The position numbers were made by a program, and so were the translations under genes. This document shows positions 29,601 through 38,917 of a stretch of DNA of 64,000 nt, in pieces; position 1 is the stretch's first letter, and every line of letters begins with the position of its first letter. Where the stretch lies: NCBI RefSeq assembly GCF_007990505.1, contig NZ_AP019822.1, forward strand, positions 2,226,730-2,290,729. Reading direction: 5' to 3'. The stretch is from Pseudoleptotrichia goodfellowii (GTDB taxonomy: Bacteria; Fusobacteriota; Fusobacteriia; Fusobacteriales; Leptotrichiaceae). Under the pieces are notes generated by a model. It ran no database searches, was not told the DNA's origin, and worked only from the letters and a program-made list of their open reading frames with translations.

Positions 29601-30809
29601 CTATTTTCCGCCGTACATTTTATTATAATATTTCTGATAATCTCCCGACACAACTTCATTTACCCAATTTTGATTTTCCAAATACCATTTTACTGTTTTT
29701 CTTATTCCTGTTTCAAAATCGGTTTCCGGGTACCACCCTAGATCTTTAGCTATTTTAGAAGGATCTATAGCATATCTCATATCATGACCCAGTCTGTCCT
29801 GAACATAAGTAATCAAGTCATAATTTATATTGTTTATATCTGTTTTCAATACTTTTTCATACTCTTCATTGTTTTCAATTTCTTCTTTTAATATGTCTAT
29901 TACCAATTTTACAATATTTATATTTTTTTCTTCGTTAAATCCGCCGATATTATAAATTTCTCCTACTTTTCCTTCTCTTAAAACAAGGTCTATACCTTTA
30001 CAATGATCTTCCACATAAAGCCAATCCCTTACATTATCTCCTTTTCCGTATACAGGTAGTTTTTTCCCTTCAAGAACGTTTTTTATCATTAACGGAATGA
30101 GCTTTTCCGGAAAATGATAAGGCCCGTAATTATTTGAGCATCTTGTTATATTTATAGGCATTTTATATGTTTCTCCGTATGCTATAACAATATGATCGGC
30201 TCCTGCTTTTGAGGCGGAATAAGGACTTCTCGGATCAAGAGGTGTTTTTTCGGTAAAAAATTTATCCCCGTATGTTTTTAAATTTGTTCTGTTCTTTACA
30301 ACTTTTTTTACATCTTCATCTTCGATTACCAAGTCTACAGCATCATCATAATCTTTCGGCAGACTTCCGTATACTTCATCTGTTGCAACCTGTAAATATT
30401 TTACATCGTCTTTGTATACAGGATATCCGTTTTCATCTTTTCCTACAGTCCATGCTTTTTTAGCATTCTCAAGTAAATTCTGTGCTCCCAGAATATTTGT
30501 TTCAAGGAATATTTGAGGATCCTCAATAGATCTGTCCACATGAGACTCTGCTGCAAAATTCACTACATAGTCTACATTATTTTCAGCAAAAACTCTTTCT
30601 ATTTCTTTTCTGTCTCTAATGTCCACTTTTTCAAATTTTACACGCTTATCTTCCAACTCTTCCTTTATCGTTCCCAAATTTCCCGCATAAGTCAAAGAAT
30701 CTACAACTATTACTTTTATATCTTCTTTTCCTTCATATTTTTTCAAAATATACTTCAAATAATTTGCTCCGATAAATCCTGCAGCTCCTGTTACCAAGTA
30801 TGTTTTCAT
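29601..30809 (-). CDS. rfbB: dTDP-glucose 4,6-dehydratase (with internal insert)
   Basis: RfbB (RmlB) dehydrates dTDP-glucose in the second step of dTDP-L-rhamnose synthesis. Family motifs are GAAGFIGANYL (NAD binding), NFAAESHVDRSI, ATDEVYGSL, YSASKAGADH and RCSNNYGPYHFPEKLIPLMI. At 402 residues it is ~50 longer than the usual ~350. The extra length lies between VYGSL and FFTEKTPL (about residues 173-205), plus a short insert before LQVATDEV. AGGAGG precedes the ATG. The hairpin upstream (30839-30870) partly separates it from the pgm gene. Confidence 0.94.
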   Translation of the reverse strand: MKTYLVTGAAGFIGANYLKYILKKYEGKEDIKVIVVDSLTYAGNLGTIKEELEDKRVKFEKVDIRDRKEIERVFAENNVDYVVNFAAESHVDRSIEDPQIFLETNILGAQNLLENAKKAWTVGKDENGYPVYKDDVKYLQVATDEVYGSLPKDYDDAVDLVIEDEDVKKVVKNRTNLKTYGDKFFTEKTPLDPRSPYSASKAGADHIVIAYGETYKMPINITRCSNNYGPYHFPEKLIPLMIKNVLEGKKLPVYGKGDNVRDWLYVEDHCKGIDLVLREGKVGEIYNIGGFNEEKNINIVKLVIDILKEEIENNEEYEKVLKTDINNINYDLITYVQDRLGHDMRYAIDPSKIAKDLGWYPETDFETGIRKTVKWYLENQNWVNEVVSGDYQKYYNKMYGGK

Positions 30810-30838
30810 TTAAGAATCCTCCTGTCAGTTTACTTATA

Positions 30839-30870
30839 AAAACCTCACATCTTAATATCTGTGAGGTTTT
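30839..30870 (-). terminator. Terminator/attenuator between the phosphohexomutase gene and rfbB
   Basis: A perfect 11-bp stem, AAAACCTCACA with TGTGAGGTTTT, followed on the minus strand by TTTTT and ATAAG. It falls between two co-directional sugar genes, so it may reduce rather than abolish read-through to rfbB and rfbC; no strong promoter is seen for those two genes. Confidence 0.75.
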
Positions 30871-30892
30871 ATTCTAGTAAATTATCATTTTT

Positions 30893-32611
30893 TTATAATT
30901 TCAAAATTTTCAAAAATTCTTCCATTGTATTTTCAAGTTTTTCTTTTACTTTTTCATCGCAATCGGCATTTACACTGAAATAAAATTTAATCTTAGGCTC
31001 TGTTCCCGAAGGTCTTGCAGTGATATATGTATTGTCTTCCAACACAAACTGCAATACATTTTCTTTCGGAAGTTTGATTTCTTTTTCTTCTCCCGTTTCC
31101 AAATTATACTCTTTATGCGAATCGAAATCTCTTTTGATTTTTATTTTCTTTCCTATCAACGTATCTTTTATGTTTTCTCTTAAATCCGACATTAGTGCCG
31201 TCATTTTTTCTATTCCGTCTTTTCCTTTTAATGTTACTGATTTTATTCCTTCAAGATAATATCCGAATTCTTTGTACAATTTTTGTAATTCTTTATATAT
31301 CGAACTTCCAATCGAATTATAATATGCAGCCATTTCAGCTATTACCATTGATGTTACCAACGCATCTTTATCTCTGGCATGAGCTCCTATTAAATATCCG
31401 TAACTTTCCTCAAATCCGAATAAATAGCTTCCGTCAAGCTTTCCTGTTTCAAATTCTCTTATTTTTTCCCCTATGTATTTAAATCCTGTCAATGTTTTCA
31501 TAACACCTACATTTTTCGCAGGTGCCACAACATCTATCATAGGTGTCGACACTATTGTAGTTATCACTTTTGCATTTGCAGGAATATCTTTTTTATTATT
31601 TAACAAATATTGAAGTAATAACAGTCCCATTTGGTTTCCATTAGGATAATACCAGTTATCGCTGTCGTCTTTTACCGCTATCCCTATTCTGTCGGCATCA
31701 GGATCATTAGCCATTACAAGTTTTGCTCCTATTTCATCGGCTAATTTTACTCCAAGTTTAAATGCTGCCACTTCTTCAGGATTGGCATATACTACTGTAG
31801 GAAAATTCCCGTCAGGCTCTATCTGCTCTTTTACTACTTCAAAACTGTACCCGAAATCGGACAATATTCTTTTCATCGGTCTTCCGCCTGTACCATGCAA
31901 AGGCGTATAAACTATTTTAAAGTTTTCTTTTCCCGGAATATTCGTTTTTAAAGTCTGTTTTTTTATTTCAGAAAGGTAATCATCATCTATTTTCCCGTCA
32001 AGTTCTATTATAAGTCCTTTTTCCCGTGCTTCTTTTTCACACATGACTTTTATTTCTTCCAAAGTTTTAATTTTATTTACTTCTTCTAATATTCCTGTTA
32101 CTTCAGGTGCTACGATTTGACCTCCATCACTCCAGTAAACTTTATATCCATTGTATTCAGGAGGATTATGACTCGCAGTAACTACTATTCCTGCAAGGCA
32201 GCCTTTATATCTGACACCGAAAGACAATTCCGGAGTGGAACGTAAATCGGAATAAATATACGCTTTTATACCGTTTGCAGCCATTACTCTTGCAGTATTT
32301 AAAGCATATTCTCTCGAACCTATTCTACAGTCGTGAGCTATTATTATACCTTTTTCCCTAGCTTCTTTTTCATTATATTTAAGCATGTAATTTGCAAGCC
32401 CCTGAGTCGCTTTTCTTATAACATATTTGTTGATTCTGTTTGTTCCTATTCCCCTTACTCCTCTTATTCCCCCCGTACCGAAACTCAAATCCTTAAAGAA
32501 TCTGTCTTCTATTTCTTTAGGATTGTCCTTTAAACTTCTTAATTCCTCTTTGTCTTTCTCATCAACAGAATCTGAATTTAACCAGTATTCGTATTTTTCC
32601 ATAAATTCCAT
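30893..32611 (-). CDS. Phosphoglucomutase/phosphomannomutase
   Basis: A 572-residue alpha-D-phosphohexomutase of the PgcA/YbbT type, interconverting glucose-6-P and glucose-1-P (and possibly the mannose forms). Visible are the phosphoserine loop TASHNPPEYNGYK, the metal loop DPDADRIGIA, the sugar-binding loop GFEESYGY and the phosphate-binding RPSGTEPKIKFY. Length is normal for this subgroup. In this operon it can feed both rfbA (glucose-1-P) and manC (mannose-1-P). AAGGAG lies before the ATG, and the gene follows the GH16 gene by 14 bases. Confidence 0.92.
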   Translation of the reverse strand: MEFMEKYEYWLNSDSVDEKDKEELRSLKDNPKEIEDRFFKDLSFGTGGIRGVRGIGTNRINKYVIRKATQGLANYMLKYNEKEAREKGIIIAHDCRIGSREYALNTARVMAANGIKAYIYSDLRSTPELSFGVRYKGCLAGIVVTASHNPPEYNGYKVYWSDGGQIVAPEVTGILEEVNKIKTLEEIKVMCEKEAREKGLIIELDGKIDDDYLSEIKKQTLKTNIPGKENFKIVYTPLHGTGGRPMKRILSDFGYSFEVVKEQIEPDGNFPTVVYANPEEVAAFKLGVKLADEIGAKLVMANDPDADRIGIAVKDDSDNWYYPNGNQMGLLLLQYLLNNKKDIPANAKVITTIVSTPMIDVVAPAKNVGVMKTLTGFKYIGEKIREFETGKLDGSYLFGFEESYGYLIGAHARDKDALVTSMVIAEMAAYYNSIGSSIYKELQKLYKEFGYYLEGIKSVTLKGKDGIEKMTALMSDLRENIKDTLIGKKIKIKRDFDSHKEYNLETGEEKEIKLPKENVLQFVLEDNTYITARPSGTEPKIKFYFSVNADCDEKVKEKLENTMEEFLKILKL

Positions 32612-32625
32612 AAAATTTGTCTCCT

Positions 32626-33633
32626 TTAATTTTTTTTATATACTCTTACATAATCTACTTTCATTTCTGTAGGAAATTTTATATTCCCGTCTTCTCCTGT
32701 TTTTTCCTGTAAAGCAACATTAATCATTAAAAAATGGGGTTCAACAAAAGGATTATCTGTATATTTTTCTATTTTTTTGAAAGTAACTTTTTTATACATT
32801 CTATTATTAAAAAACCATTTTATCTCTTTCTCATTCCATTCTACAGCGTAATCATTAAATTTTGTCAAATCTTCAGACTTTCTTATTCTCAAATTACTTC
32901 CTGTAAAAGACTGATAAGTATTATCAGATTTTAAAGCATGAGCAGTTCCTGTAACTCTTCTCAGATTATCTCCATATATTTCAAAAATATCAATTTCTCC
33001 ATTTGCGAGTTTTCCCGACTCAGGAGAAAAATTTTCAGGCCATGTCCAAAATGCAGGCCAAACTCCTACACCTTCAGGCATAGCAGCTCTCATTTCTATT
33101 CTTCCCTCATTTATTGTAAATAATCCTTTTGTATGTATCGCACCGGAACTGTATAATATTTTTCTATCTTTTCCGTCTATTTTTACAAACTTATTTTCTT
33201 CTTTTTTTACTGTTATTACCAAATTTCCGTTTTCTACTTTTACATTATCTCTCAAATAATATTGTTTTGCTTTAAATCCATACTGATCTACCAAATTTCC
33301 GTTTTCATCCAAATAATTTCCTGAATTCCAGGGATTATTGTTTTCCCAATAATTCCATTTTGTTCTGTCAAGCTGATTCGTATTAAATTCATCGCTCCAT
33401 ACTAATTTCCATTCAGATTCTTTTTTCTTTTTTCCAATTTTTCCCTGTATTTTATTCATTTCTTCTATTTTCTGTTCTTCAGGATTAATACCTGTATTTT
33501 CTGTCACTTTTACTCTATTATCAGGACCTGTTGTCTGCTGCTCTTTCACAAACTTAGTATTCGTTTTATTAGCTGAAAATCCAAGGTTTCCTATTAATGA
33601 TACAAGTGTAATAAACATTAATATTTTTTTCAT
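32626..33633 (-). CDS. Secreted GH16-family glycoside hydrolase
   Basis: A 335-residue protein with a signal peptide (residues 1-20, ending GFSA), a charged linker (~25-72) and a GH16 domain (~75-335) starting WKLVWSDEFN. The active-site signature GEIDIFEIYG gives nucleophile Glu213, Asp215 and acid/base Glu218. GH16 enzymes cut beta-1,3/1,4-glucans, galactans or similar chains, or transglycosylate. An exported endoglycosidase inside an O-antigen operon is unusual; it might trim or release the organism's own polysaccharide, or degrade a foreign glucan. RBS AAAGGAAG precedes the ATG. Confidence 0.88.
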   Translation of the reverse strand: MKKILMFITLVSLIGNLGFSANKTNTKFVKEQQTTGPDNRVKVTENTGINPEEQKIEEMNKIQGKIGKKKKESEWKLVWSDEFNTNQLDRTKWNYWENNNPWNSGNYLDENGNLVDQYGFKAKQYYLRDNVKVENGNLVITVKKEENKFVKIDGKDRKILYSSGAIHTKGLFTINEGRIEMRAAMPEGVGVWPAFWTWPENFSPESGKLANGEIDIFEIYGDNLRRVTGTAHALKSDNTYQSFTGSNLRIRKSEDLTKFNDYAVEWNEKEIKWFFNNRMYKKVTFKKIEKYTDNPFVEPHFLMINVALQEKTGEDGNIKFPTEMKVDYVRVYKKN

Positions 33634-33651
33634 CTTATCTTCCTTTCTTTT

Positions 33652-34233
33652 TTATAGTCTTTCCCACTTTTTACTATTTTGATTGTATCTTTTTATTACT
33701 TTAGCAGGATTCCCCACTGCTATACAATTTTCAGGAATATCTTTAGTTACTATAGAGTTTGCACCTATGACAGAATTTCTTCCTATTTCTATTCCCGGTA
33801 AAATTGTACAATTCTCTCCAATCCATACGTTTTTTCTTATTTTTACAGATTTTGTAGAAATTATTCTTTCTTTTGCTCTTTCTTCCGGATCGGTTTGATT
33901 TTTTCCAGAATAATTTCCATGATTTATATCAGAAATATATACTTTACTTGCTATAAGGACATCATCTTCTATTATCAGCATTTCCGCACAAGCTAAATGA
34001 ACATAATCGTTAATTTGAACATTATTTCCTATCCTCATTTCAGGAATATAATCAAAAAATTTATACGCTTCTATTCTGCAGCCTACTCCTGTCGTAAAAT
34101 TCTTACCATATCTTATATATCTCTTTCCTCTTACATCAAATGGAAATCTTATTAATCTTGCTTTAGGAAAAAATATTTTTGTTTTTATAAAATTTTTTCC
34201 TAATTTTACTAATTCATAAAAAGATCTGTCCAT
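33652..34233 (-). CDS. Hexapeptide-repeat O-acetyltransferase
   Basis: A 193-residue left-handed beta-helix acyltransferase of the WbbJ/maltose acetyltransferase group. Hexapeptide repeats run from about residue 65 to 165 (for example IGNNVQINDYVHLA and IRKNVWIGENCTILPGIEIG), with the catalytic-type His in SDINHGNY and the terminal AVGNPAKVIKRY. It probably acetylates a sugar of the O-unit. The ATG shares one base with the rfbD stop codon, so the genes are coupled. Confidence 0.87.
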   Translation of the reverse strand: MDRSFYELVKLGKNFIKTKIFFPKARLIRFPFDVRGKRYIRYGKNFTTGVGCRIEAYKFFDYIPEMRIGNNVQINDYVHLACAEMLIIEDDVLIASKVYISDINHGNYSGKNQTDPEERAKERIISTKSVKIRKNVWIGENCTILPGIEIGRNSVIGANSIVTKDIPENCIAVGNPAKVIKRYNQNSKKWERL

Positions 34234-35093
34234 TATAATTCTCCCTTTTCTTTCATTTCTTGCAAAAATCTATCTATTGCATTTTGCCAAACAGGTATTC
34301 TTTCTCCTAAAAGCTTTTCTATTTTTTCAGAAGACAATTTGGAATATTCAGGTCTTTTAGCAAACAAATCGAAATCTTTTGTCTTTCCTTTTTTAAGAAC
34401 TCCTCCCCATCCAATCTTGTTTAAAATATATTTTGCCTGTTCATATTTACTTGCTTCTCCATTATTTGAAATATGATATATGTCAAATTTTTCTGTTTGT
34501 ATTAATTTCCATGAAAGAAAAGCAAGATCTTTGGAATATGTAGGTGAAGAAATCTGATCATCTACTATTTTTAATATATTTTTTGTTTTACTCCAATTTA
34601 TTACTTGTTTGCAAAAATTGTTGTTCCCTACTCCGAAGAGCCATGAAGTCCTTATTATAAACGACTTATTATAAGTTGTTATAACCTCCTTTTCGCCTTG
34701 TAATTTTGTTTTTCCGTATTCAGACAAAGGAGCAGGAATATCCTCTTCATTATATGGTATTTTTTGCTTTCCGTCAAATACAAAATCTGTAGAATAAGTA
34801 ACAAAAACTGCATTCAACTTTTTAGAAATTTCAGCTAAATTTTTAGGTGCTTCTATATTTAACAAATTTACCTTTTTATCTTTTTCAGCTTTATCTACAT
34901 TATTATAAGCTGCACAATTTATAATATGAGAAAAATTTTTATTTTTTAAGAAAAATTTATTTAATTGCTCTGTATTTGTTATATCCAATTCTTTATAATC
35001 TGTTGCTATATAATTTATTCCGAGACCGTCAAATAACTTTTTAAAATCATATCCTAATTGACCGTCAGCTCCTGTTATTAATATTTTCAACAT
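34233..35093 (-). CDS. rfbD: dTDP-4-dehydrorhamnose reductase
   Basis: RfbD (RmlD) makes dTDP-L-rhamnose with NADPH in the last step. The 286-residue SDR protein has ITGADGQLGYDF, INCAAYNNVDKAEKD, STDFVFDG, the catalytic YGKTKLQGE, IIRTSWLFG and a C-terminal KRPEYSKLSSEK block. The ribosome site is weak. It lies between a GT4 gene and the acetyltransferase gene. Confidence 0.95.
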   Translation of the reverse strand: MLKILITGADGQLGYDFKKLFDGLGINYIATDYKELDITNTEQLNKFFLKNKNFSHIINCAAYNNVDKAEKDKKVNLLNIEAPKNLAEISKKLNAVFVTYSTDFVFDGKQKIPYNEEDIPAPLSEYGKTKLQGEKEVITTYNKSFIIRTSWLFGVGNNNFCKQVINWSKTKNILKIVDDQISSPTYSKDLAFLSWKLIQTEKFDIYHISNNGEASKYEQAKYILNKIGWGGVLKKGKTKDFDLFAKRPEYSKLSSEKIEKLLGERIPVWQNAIDRFLQEMKEKGEL

Positions 35094-35118
35094 TTTATCT
35101 TACCGTTAATATCACAAT

Positions 35119-36234
35119 CTATATTTCATCATATATTTTTTCCAGTTGTTTTGCCGATTCTTTCCATTGATATTTTTTAGATTGTTCAATTCCTTTTTTT
35201 ATCATATTATTTCTGAAATTACTGTCAAAAATGACTTTTTCATATCCTTTTAAAATTTCTTCTTCTTCCAACGGATTAACTAAAATACATGCATCTCCCG
35301 CCACTTCAGGTAAAGATGAAATGTTTGAAGTAATCACAGGCACTCCTGCTGCCATAGCTTCCAGAACGGGCATACCGAATCCTTCGTATAAAGAAGGAAA
35401 AACAAATATTTTAGCCATTTTGTATATAGCTTTTTTATCTTTTTCTTCTATATAATCAGTAAAAATTATGTCCGTCGGGCTTGATTTGATCAGATTCATT
35501 ATATTTTCATATTTCCATCCTTTTCGCCCTGACAATACGAGTTTTAAATCATCATTGTTTTTCTTCTTATATTTAAGGAAAGAATTTATTATTCTTTCTA
35601 TATTTTTTCTGGGTTCTATCGTTCCTAAATAAAGAATATAATTTTTCGGTAAACTGTATTTTTTTCTGACTATTTCCAATTCTCTTTCTTCACATTTCTT
35701 AAAATAATTTTCTATATCTATTCCGGGATAAACTATTTTTATCTTATTTTCATTTATATTGAGATTTTTAATTATATCTTCTTTAGCACTTTCGGAAATA
35801 GTTATAATCAAATCCGATTTCTCGGCACCATATCTGTATTCTTCTATCTTTTTCATATCTCCCATAGTTTCGGGAGCTGTTATGAATACTGTATCATAAA
35901 TCGTATTAATCACTTTTCCTTTTATATTTTTAGGAATGGTAAAATTAAAAAAATGATATATGTTGGATTTTGTTCCTAAAATCAAATTATGACTTATATT
36001 CATTTTTTTTGTTAAAAAATTATACATAGTATATGTTAAAAATCTATTTTGCCTTATTCTTAAATCATAATTTATTTGACTTTTTATATTATGTCTACCC
36101 ATAAAATTAATAAATTCAGCTATATATTCATTTTTATCGGACTTACTTAATTCTTTAACTATATTATAGATGTACCAGCCTATTCCTGTTTTTTCCCCTA
36201 TTGCCCATTGTAATTCCAAAGATATTTTTTTCAT
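35119..36234 (-). CDS. Family 4 glycosyltransferase
   Basis: A 371-residue GT4 enzyme. The C-terminal Rossmann domain has [15 protein letters not shown] and the EX7E block [21 protein letters not shown] followed by LPEVAGDA, typical of mannosyl- or rhamnosyltransferases of ABC-exported O-chains. The N-terminus begins [19 protein letters not shown], as in WbdA/WbpY-type enzymes. It is a candidate for D-rhamnan or mannan chain synthesis, given the GDP-sugar genes upstream; the linkage cannot be told. Confidence 0.87.
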   Translation of the reverse strand: MKKISLELQWAIGEKTGIGWYIYNIVKELSKSDKNEYIAEFINFMGRHNIKSQINYDLRIRQNRFLTYTMYNFLTKKMNISHNLILGTKSNIYHFFNFTIPKNIKGKVINTIYDTVFITAPETMGDMKKIEEYRYGAEKSDLIITISESAKEDIIKNLNINENKIKIVYPGIDIENYFKKCEERELEIVRKKYSLPKNYILYLGTIEPRKNIERIINSFLKYKKKNNDDLKLVLSGRKGWKYENIMNLIKSSPTDIIFTDYIEEKDKKAIYKMAKIFVFPSLYEGFGMPVLEAMAAGVPVITSNISSLPEVAGDACILVNPLEEEEILKGYEKVIFDSNFRNNMIKKGIEQSKKYQWKESAKQLEKIYDEI

Positions 36235-36247
36235 TCCCGACCTCGTT

Positions 36248-37294
36248 TTATTTATATAGTAATTCTTTGTATTTTTCCAATATTTTTTTATAAGAAAATT
36301 TTTTATTATAATATTCTTTAAAATCAGTTATATTCTCCTTTTTACTCAAATATTTCTCTATCTTCATTTCCAAATCTTTTAAATTATTCTCTACTAAAAA
36401 ATCTTTGTTAATTATAATTTCAGGAACAGCACAAATATTTGAAGCAAACACAGGCTTATTATATAAATATCCCTCTATTATCGGAAGTCCGAAACCCTCT
36501 CCATATTTTGCCGTTACTACTACTATATCACAATCAAAATAGTATTTTCCGACTTCTTCATCGGAAATATAACCTAACAGCTCAATATTACTCAATTTTT
36601 TATCATTTATTATTTTTTTATATTTATTCAGTAAAGGTCCTTTTCCCGCTATCTTTATATCATAATCCTGTTTTTTCTCTGCCAATTCGATTAACAAATC
36701 TATATTTGCTCTTTCTTCCATACTTCTTACCGTAAATATTTTTAATTTATCCGTTTCCTGTTTCTTCTTACCGTAATTAATTTTTACTTCTTCAAGCGGT
36801 GTTGTATTGTATATTATTCGGGATTTATTCCCTTGATACAAAGATTGTTCTTTTGAAAACTCGGAAATAAAATGCACTAATCGAGTTTTTTTATACACTC
36901 TCTTTTCTATAAATTTAAAAATATTTTTAAATTTATGATTTACCTGCTTTGACAAATAATAAAGACCGTCATGTACTGTAAAAATATCCGTTTTTTTTAA
37001 TAAAAAGAAACTCATTAAATAATTATGGGAATGAATTATTGTCATTTCCTTTTTAGATATTTCTTTTATTTTTTTATTCATCTTTAAAAATCTGAATAAA
37101 TTATGTTTTATAGAAATACAGTTTATATCTTCCCACATAAATCTTTCATCTTTTTCTCCAAAAAAAATATAATATTTTTTTGTATTTTTCTCCAAAGAAC
37201 GGGATTGAAATAAAATAACATTTTCAACCCCTCTTTTATGAATCATCGGATTATTAAACCCTAAATATATAATTGATTTATTTTGATTTTCCAT
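36248..37294 (-). CDS. Family 4 glycosyltransferase
   Basis: A 348-residue GT4 enzyme with the EX7E-type block YGEGFGLPIIEGYLYNKPVF and NICAVPEII. The N-terminal domain contains IIHSHNYLMSFFLLKKTDIFTVHDG, typical of this fold. It lies 13 bases after the next upstream-coded gene boundary region in a run of three GT4 genes. Specificity is unknown. RBS AAGG lies five bases before the ATG. Confidence 0.85.
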   Translation of the reverse strand: MENQNKSIIYLGFNNPMIHKRGVENVILFQSRSLEKNTKKYYIFFGEKDERFMWEDINCISIKHNLFRFLKMNKKIKEISKKEMTIIHSHNYLMSFFLLKKTDIFTVHDGLYYLSKQVNHKFKNIFKFIEKRVYKKTRLVHFISEFSKEQSLYQGNKSRIIYNTTPLEEVKINYGKKKQETDKLKIFTVRSMEERANIDLLIELAEKKQDYDIKIAGKGPLLNKYKKIINDKKLSNIELLGYISDEEVGKYYFDCDIVVVTAKYGEGFGLPIIEGYLYNKPVFASNICAVPEIIINKDFLVENNLKDLEMKIEKYLSKKENITDFKEYYNKKFSYKKILEKYKELLYK

Positions 37295-37336
37295 TTATGC
37301 CTTATGCCTCTCACAAAATTTTTCCAAATTAGATAT

Positions 37337-37345
37337 ATTATACCA
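37337..37345 (-). promoter_or_regulatory. Possible internal extended -10 promoter
   Basis: TGGTATAAT on the minus strand lies 43 bases upstream of the GT4 gene ending at 37294, in the only sizeable gap of this part of the operon. No good -35 is present. Weak. Confidence 0.3.
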
Positions 37346-37354
37346 TATCTTAAT

Positions 37355-38455
37355 TTATTTTTCCTGTAAAAGTATTTTAAACAGCTCATCCCAATTTCTG
37401 CAATATGGATTTTCTATATTTCCCGCAATATTACCATCATATTTTATATTTTTCTTAAAAATCATTATTTTCATTTTTTCGGATAATTCTTCTGCAGAAT
37501 CGGGATTAAAAAACAAAACTTTTTCATAAGTTCCCAATGTTTCATGTGCGTATTTTAAATCCGAAAGTATTATAGGTTTATTAAACTCTTTTGTTTCAGT
37601 TATCGGCAATCCCCATGTTTCAAGTTTAGAGGGAAAAATTATATTTTCAACTTTATTATAATATTTCATCAACTCTTGGCGATTTAGTAATCCTGTAAAT
37701 TTTATACATTCAGAAGTTTTATATTTATTATATAATTCTTCTGAATATTTATTTTCTTTTCCGTTTATTGTCAAATATACTTTAAAATTTTTTATTTCCT
37801 GCTCTTCAAGATTTTTAACTGCTTCACATATAACTTCAAAATTTTTGAAAATTCTGGGAAAAGCAGGATATAAAAAACTGTTTTCTTCCTGAACCGTTTC
37901 TCTATCTACTTCTAAATCGTTTATATTTACATTGGGATGAGCTACAATTATATTATTTATTTTAAAAATTTTTTCAAATTCTTTTCTCATCCAATTCTGC
38001 TGTACTATAACAAAATCATTTTTCTTAATATTTATCTTATAAATATATTTATAAAGCTTTGAAAAAAGAAACATTTTAAATTCTTTTATTATTTTATTTT
38101 TCTTTACTTTATAAAAAATCATAGGATTATGACAATATGTCGCCATTTTTTCAGAAATAACATTCGGTGTCATATCATGTAACGAAAACCATAAATAAGG
38201 TTTTATTTTTTTAGAAAGTTTTTTAAAATAGAAATACTCATAATAACATCTTTTCAAATAGCTTTTTTTTGAATCTCTAAATTCAATAAACTCTATATCC
38301 GAACTAAATTCGGAAAACAGATTCTTATTATGAACTAATGCTGTTATTTCATATTTCCCGGAAAGATTTTCTTTTATATATTTTAAACATTCTTTATAAA
38401 TGGTCAACGGACCGCCTTCTGTAAGGTTTATTCCTGAAATTACTATTTTTTTCAT
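37355..38455 (-). CDS. Family 4 glycosyltransferase
   Basis: A 366-residue GT4-type enzyme beginning KKIVISGINLTEGGPLTIYKEC, which is the usual N-terminus of O-antigen transferases such as WbyL-like proteins. The donor-site block is PSKLETWGLPITETKEFNKPIIL. The domain order and length are normal. It lies 25 bases downstream of the RloB relic. Confidence 0.85.
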   Translation of the reverse strand: MKKIVISGINLTEGGPLTIYKECLKYIKENLSGKYEITALVHNKNLFSEFSSDIEFIEFRDSKKSYLKRCYYEYFYFKKLSKKIKPYLWFSLHDMTPNVISEKMATYCHNPMIFYKVKKNKIIKEFKMFLFSKLYKYIYKINIKKNDFVIVQQNWMRKEFEKIFKINNIIVAHPNVNINDLEVDRETVQEENSFLYPAFPRIFKNFEVICEAVKNLEEQEIKNFKVYLTINGKENKYSEELYNKYKTSECIKFTGLLNRQELMKYYNKVENIIFPSKLETWGLPITETKEFNKPIILSDLKYAHETLGTYEKVLFFNPDSAEELSEKMKIMIFKKNIKYDGNIAGNIENPYCRNWDELFKILLQEK

Positions 38456-38479
38456 ATTTTCTCCAAAGATTTCAGTTTT

Positions 38480-38915
38480 TTACTTAAATTCATATTTATT
38501 AAAGATTTCTTTAAATTTTTCAAGAATAATATAAAAATTTGTACTGTTAGTTCTGTTATTGATTTTTTCTTTTGCTGCTAAATATCTTTCGTGTACTTTT
38601 TTAGACTGTTTTATAGCTGTTTCTTTTTGTTCATCGAAAAACTTTATACCTCTCTTCTTTTCATATTTCTTATTTAATTGTTTAGTGAGAAGTTTTTCAT
38701 AATTTTTTTGACTGCATTCTCCTATTTTTATATCTTTATAATGATATAAAAGCCATACTTCAAAAGAACAATTAGAATATACCAACTTATAATTATTCTT
38801 TTTACCATTGCTGATAAATCTCATCTAAATCATTTTTATCTTTATCTAAAACACACCATATTTCTATATTTCCATTTCTTATAATTTTCTTTTGTTTTCC
38901 TATTTCTTTTTTATT
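38480..38915 (-). pseudogene. RloB-like gene relic (N-terminus lost, frameshifted)
   Basis: The open part from 38824 encodes KLVYSNCSFEVWLLYHYKDI, which matches the RloB family block normally written SNPCFELWLLLHF, followed by a lysine-rich C-terminus with the KVHERYLAAK-type helix. Just upstream in another frame lies IEIWCVLDKDKNDLDEIY ending in TAA (38802-38804), matching the acidic WVVFDRD block that precedes it in RloB. The two parts are joined by a frameshift near 38805-38815, and the N-terminal Toprim-like start is missing. RloB proteins occur with restriction-type loci. Here it is a remnant inside the O-antigen operon. Confidence 0.68.
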
Positions 38916-38917
38916 TT

